Below, piece by piece: positions 1 through 8,100 of a stretch of DNA of 64,000 nt. Position 1 is the first letter of the stretch. Each line of letters begins with the position of its first letter. Under the pieces are notes generated by a model that had not been told where the DNA came from, made no database searches, and saw only the letters and a program-made list of their open reading frames with translations. This DNA comes from an uncultured Akkermansia sp. (GTDB lineage: Bacteria; Verrucomicrobiota; Verrucomicrobiia; Verrucomicrobiales; Akkermansiaceae): NCBI GenBank assembly GCA_905200945.1, contig CAJKMG010000004.1, forward strand, positions 62,001-126,000, read 5' to 3'. The position numbers and the translations under genes were made by a program.

Positions 1-459
1 GACGAAGCCTCCAGGGCCCTGCGCGCCACCATGGACCAGGCCGTCACCCTGTTTTCCAAATACATGGACGACAACATGGTCTCCGATGCCCTGGCGGCCC
101 TGAACACCCAGGTTTCCGCCTGCAACGCATACATTGAGCAGCAGCAGCCCTGGCAGCTGGCCAAGGATGAAGCCTCCGCCCCGCGCCTCCGCTGCGTGCT
201 GCGCCATTTGCTGGAATGCTGCGCCCAAACGGGCTATCTCATCGGCTGCGTCCTCCCTAACGCCTCCGCCCGCATTCTGGACCAGCTCAACGCCGGGGAC
301 CTGTTCCGGAGCCTTACGCCGGCCGCGCTGGAGTGGGGAATCCTCCCCGCAGGGCACCGCATCAATGATCCCGCCCCCGTCTTTCCCCGCATTCTTTCGG
401 AAGAGGAAAAGGCCAAACTGGCTGAAAAAGCGGCCAGGGCGGCAAAAAAACAAGGCTGA
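1..459 (+). CDS. metG: Methionyl-tRNA synthetase, C-terminal part (5' end outside window)
   Basis: The frame is open from base 1, so this is the tail of a gene that starts upstream; the ATG at 31 is internal. The 152 visible codons match the helical anticodon-binding domain of class I methionyl-tRNA synthetase: a run of the type NAYIEQQQPWQLAK, then LIGCVLPNASARI, and near the end GHRINDPAPVFPRI, which corresponds to the glycine-plus-FPRI segment common near the end of MetG. The enzyme charges tRNA-Met in the cytoplasm. No C-terminal tRNA-binding (EMAP-like) domain follows; the protein stops after a short Lys/Ala-rich tail. The next gene, menD, starts 5 bases after the stop, so the two are probably co-transcribed. 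Confidence 0.85.
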   Translation, partial: DEASRALRATMDQAVTLFSKYMDDNMVSDALAALNTQVSACNAYIEQQQPWQLAKDEASAPRLRCVLRHLLECCAQTGYLIGCVLPNASARILDQLNAGDLFRSLTPAALEWGILPAGHRINDPAPVFPRILSEEEKAKLAEKAARAAKKQG

Positions 460-464
460 TTCCC

Positions 465-2066
465 GTGAGCGCCTCCGCATCCTTCGTCAAATCCCTGCTG
501 GCCCAATGCTGCCTGGGCGGCATTTGCGAGTGGGTGGTCTGCCCCGGCGCGCGCAACATGGCGCTGCTCCAGGTGCTGGCCGCCGCGGAGGATCTGGTGA
601 AATGGACTCACTTTGACGAACGGTCCGCCGCCTTCTTTGCGCTGGGCCGCATTCAGGATATGGGGCTGCCCGTGGCCGTGGTCACCACCTCCGGAACGGC
701 GGCGGCGGAACTGCTCCCCGCCGTGGTGGAGGCCTACTACCAGCGCCGCCCCCTGCTCCTGCTCACGGCGGACCGTCCGGCGGCCTGCCGGGGTTCCGCC
801 GCTCCCCAGGCCATCGAACAAGTTGACCTGTTCGGCATTTACGCACCCACGATTGACCTGGAAACGCCGGAAAGCCTGCCGGAAGACATTCTGCAAGACT
901 GGGATTACGCCTCCCCCCTCCACATCAACGTGTGCCTGCCGGACCCGGACCCTGCCTGGAACCCCGGCATCTGCGACCTTTACCCGGCGGAGCCTCCGGA
1001 GGAAAACGGATTCCGGGGTTCCCTGGCGGAGCTGGCCCGGGCCCTGCGCTTCAAATCGCGCGACGGGCTGGTAGTCATGATCGGCGGCCTGGACCCCACG
1101 GAACAGGCCCCGGCCCGGTGGCTGGCCAACGAACTGAAAGCCCCCGTGGTGGCGGACGCCACCTCCGGGCTCCGGGAAGAGCTGGCCCATCTGGCCCTGA
1201 CGGACGCGGACGCCCTGCTGAGGGAACATCCGCCCGCCGTCCTGCTCAGATTAGGGGACGTGCCCGTGGCCCGCTTCTGGCGCGACCTGGAGGACATTCC
1301 GGCCACGGAAGTCTTCTCCGTCACCCGCACCGGCTTCTCCGGGCTGGCCCGCCCCTCCACCGTCGTCACCGGAAATCTGGAGGCTATTCTGCATGCGCTG
1401 GGGGATATAGATACCGTGGGCGACGTGAACGGACTGCGCGCCATGAACAAACGCAGAAAAGCCCTGATGGAGGAACTGCTCATCACCTGCCCGGAAAGCG
1501 AACAGGCCATGGTGCGCTCCTTCTCCTGCTTTGCCGCGGACGGAGACTGCATTTACCTGGGCAACTCCATGCCCGTGCGGTACTGGAACAGCTTCGCCCA
1601 GACAGCCATCCCCACGGAAAACGTCCGCGCCAACCGGGGAGCCAACGGAATTGACGGGCAAATCTCCGGTTTTCTGGGGGTCTCCGCCCGCTGCTCCCGT
1701 TCCTGGGCCCTCGTGGGCGACCTGACCGCCATGTATGATTCCAATGCCCTGGCGCTCCTTCCCCAACTGGACAGGGGCACCCGCGTCCTCGGCGTCATCA
1801 ATAACGGGGGCGGCGGCATCTTCCGCGCCCTGCCCGGGGCGGACGGACATTCCGAAGCCATGAGGAAACTGCTGGTGCAACCCCACGCCCATTCCTTCAA
1901 GGCCATTGCGGAACAATGGGGCATGGGCTACCTGGAGATCCGTACGGCGGAGGACTTCGACCAGCTTGATTCCCTGGAGGAAAACAGCCAGACGCTTGTA
2001 GAACTTATCCCGGACAGGGAACAGACGGAGCATATCCGTCTCCGTCTGGCTAACGCCCAGGAGTAA
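465..2066 (+). CDS. menD: 2-succinyl-5-enolpyruvyl-6-hydroxy-3-cyclohexene-1-carboxylate synthase
   Basis: A thiamine-diphosphate enzyme of menaquinone synthesis that joins isochorismate and 2-oxoglutarate. The 533-residue length is close to the usual 550-580. The N-terminal domain carries CPGARN (CPGSR-type in family members) and the ThDP-domain glutamate region; the C-terminal domain has the ThDP/Mg site GDLTAMYDSNAL followed by INNGGGGIF, the GD...NN signature. The start is GTG at 465, only 5 bases after the metG stop; it gives the conserved N-terminal helix SFVKSLLAQCCLGGICEWV. No other men gene is in the window. Menaquinone is the likely electron acceptor for the hydrogenase encoded at 38.9-43.1 kb (inference). 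Confidence 0.93.
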   Translation: MSASASFVKSLLAQCCLGGICEWVVCPGARNMALLQVLAAAEDLVKWTHFDERSAAFFALGRIQDMGLPVAVVTTSGTAAAELLPAVVEAYYQRRPLLLLTADRPAACRGSAAPQAIEQVDLFGIYAPTIDLETPESLPEDILQDWDYASPLHINVCLPDPDPAWNPGICDLYPAEPPEENGFRGSLAELARALRFKSRDGLVVMIGGLDPTEQAPARWLANELKAPVVADATSGLREELAHLALTDADALLREHPPAVLLRLGDVPVARFWRDLEDIPATEVFSVTRTGFSGLARPSTVVTGNLEAILHALGDIDTVGDVNGLRAMNKRRKALMEELLITCPESEQAMVRSFSCFAADGDCIYLGNSMPVRYWNSFAQTAIPTENVRANRGANGIDGQISGFLGVSARCSRSWALVGDLTAMYDSNALALLPQLDRGTRVLGVINNGGGGIFRALPGADGHSEAMRKLLVQPHAHSFKAIAEQWGMGYLEIRTAEDFDQLDSLEENSQTLVELIPDREQTEHIRLRLANAQE

Positions 2067-2249
2067 ACATGCCTTCGCCAAAAACCGGAACGAAGACGAT
2101 TCTTCGCCCGGCCATATCTTGCAATCCCCTTCAAATGGATTGAAAATACCAGATAAAAATAACATTTCCTCCATCTAACCATAGGGAAATTTCTTTCTTG
2201 CCTGGCGAAGAGAAGAGACTACATTAACGGCGATTCATGAAAAATGAAT

Positions 2250-2370
2250 CTCCATTGGGACGACGGCGGGAGCCGTCAGGAAATAGATGGGGAATCCGGT
2301 TAGAATCCGGAGCAGTTCCGCTACTGTAATTCTTCCACAGGAAGATAAGCCAGAATACCAGCCTGATGGA
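2250..2370 (+). promoter_or_regulatory. Cobalamin riboswitch (B12 element)
   Basis: The conserved core of the AdoCbl-type riboswitch is readable: GGGGAATCCGGTTAGAATCC at 2289-2308, the B12 box GCAGTTCCGCTACTGTAA at 2312-2329, and AAGCCAGAATACCAGCCTG at 2347-2365, in the right order and spacing. A small hairpin (GACGGC...GCCGTC at 2262-2277) lies on the 5' side. Outer limits are approximate because the closing stem is hard to place by eye. It is oriented toward the PEP-CTERM gene starting at 2626, about 250 bases downstream. In known cases the element shuts off downstream genes when corrinoid is plentiful. Confidence 0.88.
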
Positions 2371-2539
2371 TGCCTATGCATATGGCGGGAAACCATTTGA
2401 TAGACCATGTTCACTAGAATCATATCCACTTTGGATAAGAAACGCCCCATTCACGACGTTTCTCTGTTATTTCCGGTTCCATGTCTCACCCGGACTTTCC
2501 TGTTTCCGGTATCCCTGAACGAATAGGACTTTCTCATCT

Positions 2540-2557
2540 GACGGTTGCGCAACCGTC
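2540..2557 (+). promoter_or_regulatory. Perfect 18-base palindrome in the riboswitch leader
   Basis: GACGGTTGCGCAACCGTC is fully self-complementary and can fold as a 7-bp stem with a GCGC loop in RNA. It sits between the cobalamin aptamer and the downstream start codon, about 70 bases before the ATG at 2626. It could be part of the expression platform, or a DNA operator. A T-rich stretch (CCTTTTTCC) follows 10 bases later, too far for a standard terminator. Confidence 0.5.
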
Positions 2558-2625
2558 ATGGTAAGCCTTTTTCCAAGAAACCGGTGCATGGGCTGTGCGT
2601 CAACACAAAGTCCATACGAAATATC

Positions 2626-3342
2626 ATGAGTAAAAACAAACTGCTATTACTGCTGCCGGCCCTGTTTGCGGCCATTTCGAGCCTTCCTGCAAACGCGGCC
2701 CACATCCTCACAGGAGGAGGAAGCGGAGCTTCAAATGCCAGCGGCACAGGCATTTCCATGCAACTGGACCGGGGCTTCACTTCTGATACTCCCCTGCCCG
2801 AAACCGTGAACCTTGACTCCATACAGCTCAAGCTGACGGACAACCGGTTTACCGCGGACTTCACCTCCGGCAGCCTTACCATGGTGGTATTCACCAAACC
2901 GGCGTCGGATAGCGCGGACTGGACGGTCGTCGGGCAATCCCGCACGGAAGAAAACCTCTCCGTAGACATCGGCTCCTACACCGACGTTGAATTCACCTTC
3001 AGGAACATTCTTCTGGACACCTCGCAGGAATACGTCTTCGCCTTCGTTTCTGACGCCGCCATGCTGGACAGGCTGACAATAGGCACGAGCCTTCAGGCAG
3101 GAGATGGGGTTGACTCTCCATTCAGCGTAGACAACGGATTTGCCTACGCTTCCATGCAGTCAACTGCCTTTTACAGTGGGGCTCCCGTCATACTCTACTA
3201 CAATACAGGCAACGAAACTAGCATGTACTTCCCGAACATGATCGTCACCGTCACCGACCCCGAAAGCGTCCCCGAACCGGCTTCATGCGTGTTTGTGACA
3301 CTGTCGTGCGCGGGTCTGCTCTTCTCACGCAGAAGAAGATAA
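2626..3342 (+). CDS. PEP-CTERM sorting domain protein downstream of B12 riboswitch
   Basis: A 238-residue secreted protein of unknown function. The start at 2626 gives a clean signal peptide (MSKNKLLLLLPALFAAISSL, cut near ANA-AH); the frame stays open upstream to 2545 but those residues do not look like a leader. The C-terminus has the three-part exosortase signal: VPEPAS, a hydrophobic stretch VFVTLSCAGLLF, and SRRRR. The body is beta-rich and Ser/Thr-rich, with no catalytic motif I recognise. Known PEP-CTERM proteins are exported and processed by an exosortase; none is encoded in this window. Its place behind a cobalamin riboswitch suggests repression when corrinoid is plentiful, hence a possible role in corrinoid capture, but nothing in the sequence proves this. 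Confidence 0.82.
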   Translation: MSKNKLLLLLPALFAAISSLPANAAHILTGGGSGASNASGTGISMQLDRGFTSDTPLPETVNLDSIQLKLTDNRFTADFTSGSLTMVVFTKPASDSADWTVVGQSRTEENLSVDIGSYTDVEFTFRNILLDTSQEYVFAFVSDAAMLDRLTIGTSLQAGDGVDSPFSVDNGFAYASMQSTAFYSGAPVILYYNTGNETSMYFPNMIVTVTDPESVPEPASCVFVTLSCAGLLFSRRRR

Positions 3343-3369
3343 CCTCGACCGCCAAACTACTGGAATATC

Positions 3370-3440
3370 ATCCGATACGGCTACCGCCCTCTGCGCTCTT
3401 CACTGCTACCTTCCGCATGAAAGGAGAAGCCGTATCGGAT
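3370..3440. repeat. 13-bp inverted repeat with 45-base loop
   Basis: ATCCGATACGGCT at 3370-3382 is exactly complementary to AGCCGTATCGGAT at 3428-3440. It lies 28 bases after the PEP-CTERM stop codon. It may be a long-loop terminator or RNA-stabilising hairpin, or a small repeated extragenic element. The rest of the 3343-3706 gap holds no convincing gene; its only other feature is the strong hairpin at 3612-3651. Confidence 0.7.
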
Positions 3441-3611
3441 CAGTAAGAGCATTCCGCCCATACACCAACGCAGGATCAGGGGCCTTCACCCGGCAGCCTC
3501 TGCCATCCTCATCACCCCGGCTTCCCTTGCATAGAAGCGCAAACTGGTATAAAACTCCAGAATGATCTGATGCAATATCCCTGCCATAAAAAACATCTCC
3601 CTGTACGATAT

Positions 3612-3651
3612 GCAAAAACCGGGCGGAACATCACGTCCGCCCGGTTTTTGC
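3612..3651 (-). terminator. Strong bidirectional Rho-independent terminator
   Basis: A perfect 16-bp stem (GCAAAAACCGGGCGGA / TCCGCCCGGTTTTTGC) with an 8-base loop. A and T runs on both sides of the GC stem let it work in either direction. It ends the malic enzyme transcript (minus strand, stop at 3707) and could also stop read-through from the PEP-CTERM gene. Confidence 0.88.
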
Positions 3652-3706
3652 AGCCGCCCGGCGCAAACGCAGGGGGCATGGTCCTTCCGGCCTCCGCCGG
3701 GAACTG

Positions 3707-5017
3707 TCAAAGGTAGCTGCGCACCACACCGGAGACGCGCTCACGAGCCGCGGCAATGCGCTTGCGCAATTCCAGCGTGTAGGCCTCCATATCCCGGATG
3801 GGGGACTGGGCTACGCCGGAAATCATGGCCGCCTGGGCTACCGCCGGGCATTCCCATTCAATGATGCGGGGATCAATAGGCTTGGGAATCACGTAGTCGA
3901 TGCCGAAGCTGAGCGGAGCTCCCCCGTAAAGGTCAATCACCTCCTGAGGGACAGGTTCCTTCGCCAAATCAGCCAGGGCGCGGGCGGCGGCGATCTTCAT
4001 CTGTTCATTGATGACGGAAGCGCGCACATCCAGGGCGGCACGGAAAATAAAGGGGAAGCAGGAAACATTGTTCACCTGGTTGGGCCAGTCGGAACGTCCG
4101 GAGCCCATGATGCAGTCAGGCCGCGCTTTTTTGGCATCCTGGTACGTGATTTCCGGATCCGGATTAGCACAGGCGAAAATAATGGGAGAAGGAGCCATGA
4201 GTTTTACCATGTCCTGAGTGAGCAACCCTTTGGCGGAAAGCCCCAGGAACACGTCCGCTCCGGTAAGGGCCTCCTCCAGGGAACAGTCTTCCGACTGGGA
4301 GAACTGGGCTTTCGTAGCGTGCAAATCAATACGCCCGGTATGAATAAGCCCCTTGGAATCAAACATATAAATATGTTCACGGCGCACTCCCAGCGTCATG
4401 TAGAACTTGGCGCAGGAAATGCCGGCGGCCCCGGCCCCTACAACGACGACTTTCATATCCTCCAGCTTGCGCCCCGTCAACTCGGCGGCGTTCAAAAGGG
4501 CAGCGCCGGAAATCACCGCCGTTCCATGCTGGTCGTCATGAAACACGGGAATACCCATCTCCTCCCGCAGGCGTTCTTCCACCATGAAGCATTCCGGGGC
4601 CTTGATATCCTCCAGGTTGATGGCTCCGAAAGTGGGCTCCATGGTCTTGATCGTCTCAATCAGCTTTTCCGGTTCCTTCACGTTCAGCTCAATATCAAAA
4701 ACGTCAATATCCGCGAACACCTTGAACAGAACGCCCTTGCCTTCCATCACCGGCTTGGCGGCATCCGGCCCGATATTGCCCAGTCCCAGAACGGCGGTGC
4801 CGTTGGTGACCACGCCTACCAGGTTGGAGCGTCCCGTATACAGGGCGCTCTGAGAGGGATCCTCTTTGATGCGGAGACAGGGTTCGGCCACGCCCGGAGA
4901 ATAGGCAAGCGTCAAATCCCGTTGCGAAAAACAGGGCTTGCAGGGCAACGTTTCCACCTTGCCGGGACGGGGCTGGGAATGGTACTGCAAGGCATCTAAT
5001 CTAATATCGGAACTCAT
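3707..5017 (-). CDS. Malic enzyme (NAD(P)-dependent malate dehydrogenase, decarboxylating)
   Basis: Oxidatively decarboxylates malate to pyruvate. At 436 residues it is the short bacterial form, without the phosphotransacetylase-like domain of long MaeB proteins. Visible family motifs: AYSPGVAEPC near the N-terminus, TNGTAVLGLGNIGPDAAKPV and KVFADIDVFDIEL around the substrate site, HDDQHGTAVISGAALLNA, and the Rossmann glycine motif VVVGAGAAGISCA. The start at 5017 (MSSDIRLDALQYH) is preferred over an upstream ATG at 5104 because the extra 29 residues look non-coding. It stands alone and is transcribed away from the large gene at 5193. NAD or NADP preference cannot be read by eye. Confidence 0.9.
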   Translation of the reverse strand: MSSDIRLDALQYHSQPRPGKVETLPCKPCFSQRDLTLAYSPGVAEPCLRIKEDPSQSALYTGRSNLVGVVTNGTAVLGLGNIGPDAAKPVMEGKGVLFKVFADIDVFDIELNVKEPEKLIETIKTMEPTFGAINLEDIKAPECFMVEERLREEMGIPVFHDDQHGTAVISGAALLNAAELTGRKLEDMKVVVVGAGAAGISCAKFYMTLGVRREHIYMFDSKGLIHTGRIDLHATKAQFSQSEDCSLEEALTGADVFLGLSAKGLLTQDMVKLMAPSPIIFACANPDPEITYQDAKKARPDCIMGSGRSDWPNQVNNVSCFPFIFRAALDVRASVINEQMKIAAARALADLAKEPVPQEVIDLYGGAPLSFGIDYVIPKPIDPRIIEWECPAVAQAAMISGVAQSPIRDMEAYTLELRKRIAAARERVSGVVRSYL

Positions 5018-5192
5018 GATCGTAATGGAAAAACGGAAAATCGAGCCTTGCTTGCACCACATAATAGACATGTATTCAAGTAAATAATCAATTAATTGCG
5101 TCACACGCTCCGGGAATGGAAAACCTCTTTTTACATTGATAGAGGCTGCCGGGTATGCTAGTAGGTAGCCGGATAATCAACCGCCTGCGACC

Positions 5193-8100
5193 ATGGAACA
5201 TACGCCTCCCCTGCCTTCCGGATTTAATATCAACGGCTATCTCATCCAATCCCTGAAACAGACGGAGCCCCTTTGCCATGTGTATTATGCTTCGGATTCC
5301 GACCATGTTCCATACCTGCTCCGCGAATTCTGTCCCCAGGGGCTCGCGGTGCGCGACCCGGAAAGCGGGAAACTGCGTTATCCGGAAAACACGGATATTG
5401 AACGGGAAGTTCTTCCACTGAAAAATGATTTCGAAGCTCAGTTCCGTACGGGATCCCTGGGGGAAATCCCCGCTTTAGGCACCCTGTACCTGGCTTATGC
5501 CATTCCCGGCGGCCATGCCGCCGCGCAGCCGGCCTCCGGCCCCCCTCTCCAGCGTGATCAGCGGACCCTGGCCACTCCCGGAACCGCCGGAGCGGCGCCC
5601 GTTCATGCGGCTTCCCTTCCCCAGCCACGGAAAAAGAAAAACTCCGCCGGCATATGGATTCTCATCCTGCTCCTGCTGGGAGGCGCATGCGGAACCTATT
5701 ATTACACCCGGAACCCCGCGGAAAAATCCGTCTCTCCTCAGGAAACGGCCGCCCCCCAATCCACCAGGGAAAAGAAGGGAGCAGCCAGACCGGAAAAGAA
5801 AACCGCCCTGCCCGCGGTGAAGGCGGAGACCTCCGCAAAACAGGAAAACGCCGCGCCCCCCTCCCCATCCGGACCTGCGGAGCAGCCGGCAAACATACCG
5901 CCGGCCATTTCCTCCGGGGAACGGAATGAAGACGTCCCGGGCGCTTTGGAGGAAAAATCCGCAGCCACCCCTGCACAGCCTGACGAAAACTCCTCCACCC
6001 CGGCAGATGACGCTGCGGACGGAAAACAGCCGGAACCGCAACAGCCCGCCAACCGGGAGGAATCACAGGAGGGACAGACTGCCGCCAAACCTGCGCCCGT
6101 AGTGCGTCCGCGCGGGAAAGCCGCCAGGCAAACGACCAATATGGGGGATGTGAACGCCTATGTGAAAAAATTCGCCAAGCCCATGCCGCTGAACCAGTGG
6201 AGAAAACAATACGCCGAGCTGTACACGAGCTGGTTCGGCAATTCCGAGGAAGTAGCTAAAGGCTGGATCACCACCTTCGGCCCTCTGGGCTTCCGCGCCC
6301 GCGGCCTGGACGCCTCCTGGCCGGACACGAACTTCCGCGGCTTCTTCCCCAAAACCATGCTGGACCCCAACGGGGAACCCGTGGCGAACCTTTACACGGT
6401 CACCCAGGTGATCGAGGGTTCCCCTGCCGAAAAATACGTCAAGGAAGGAGACCTGATCCTGGGCATTGACGGACACCCCTTTAAAACGTCGCAAAGCCTG
6501 GACGTGCTTTACGGCCCTTATCAGCACCAGAACAGGCGCGGCCTGGACATGCACGCGGGCCTTCTGGTGGACAAGGCGGAAGGCGCCGGAAAAATCACCC
6601 TGAACATCATTCCTGCGGAAAGCGTGGAAAAAATTCAGGGCATCCAGCCTCTCTGGAAGGAAGTCTTCCGGGAGGAACGGGCTAAAAAGCCCGTTTCCCT
6701 CTCCATTCCGGTAAAAGGCGGCCAGCAGGTGCGCCTGCGTGTGGATGACGGCGGCAACGGCATCGGCAGTGACGGCTTCGAATGGTCGGACCTGAGGCTG
6801 GAAGGCCCCGGCGGAACCGTTCCGCTGACCAAAGCCCAGCAATACACCGTGGGTTACGGAGAAGCCAGGTACGACGCCAAAAGCAAAATATGGCAGGCGC
6901 ACGCCGTCTCTTCCCTGGTCTTTGATATCCCCAGGGGTGACTGGAACCTTAAAGGAACGGGAACCCCCAGGTGGTCCGCCTCCGTGGGCGTGACCGTACA
7001 GGTGGGCGGCTCCTCCGCTCTGCCGGACGCAGTGAAGAAATATGTGAAAAACGTCACCTTCAAAATCCCCCAGCTGGGTTCCTATGCCCTCGGCTTCCCC
7101 AAAAATTGCGCCAAGAGCAAAGCGGTAGTCCACATGATGAGCGAATGGCTGGCGGCCCAGCAGCGCGAGGACGGCTCCTGGGAACGCCCGGGCGGCTACT
7201 GCGGCAACCATTATGATACAGGCTGGGCCGGCCTGGCCCTGATGGCCACGGGCAACCCGAAGTATGACCCCGCCATTAAAAAAGCGGCTCAGTACATCGC
7301 CTTCTCCGGCTCCCAATGCTGGTGGGCCGTCCCCCAGGCTTCCGCAGGTATTTTCCTGTGCGAATACTGGCTGCGCTACCGGGACAACTCCGTGCTTCCG
7401 GCCATCCGCAACGGCGTGCAGCGCATGAAAAACGAAGTCCTTTACGGGGACTTCGTCACCGGCCACGGCATTCACCCGGGCTACCGGGGAACAGGCGTCA
7501 GCATCGGAGGCTCCCACATGTGCCTGTTCCTGGCGCTGGCCAGTAAAACTCCGGCGCGCACGGAAGACGGCGTACTGGACAAAATGATGGATCATGCCCA
7601 GTCCATCTGCCCCACCGGCATGGGGCCCTATGGCCGCATGACGGAAACTTTCACCTTTGAACCCAACCGTGAATGCGGGGGAACCTACTCCGGCCGCCAC
7701 GGCCCGTATTACATCGCCTCCCTCATCTGCGGCGGGCCGGAGCTGTATACAAAAAACAGCCGCATCATGTATGGGGAAGGCCCCATCGGCGGCTGTGACC
7801 AGGGCCACTCCTCCGAGACGCTCTCCATCATGTGGGCCCTCCCCGCCTACTGGCGAACCAATCCGGAAGCATATTACAAAAACATGGAGGCTTTCCGGTG
7901 GAAACTGACGCTGCTGCGCCCTTTTGACGGCGGCATGATGCAGAACCCCAACCGCCTGGAACTAATGACGGCGGACTCCGTCATCGGCACCTACATCCGC
8001 ACCAGCATCTGGATCACGGCCCTCTGCGCGGAACGCCAGAATCTGGCAATTACGGGCAAGCCTGAATTCCAGGCCAAAACGTTCCGGAAGGTGCCCCCCG

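Noticed and set aside
6063..7808. Long open frame on the minus strand inside the 5193-9554 gene
   Set aside because: It is antisense to a gene with clear domains and has no recognisable motif; high G+C makes such long antisense frames common here.
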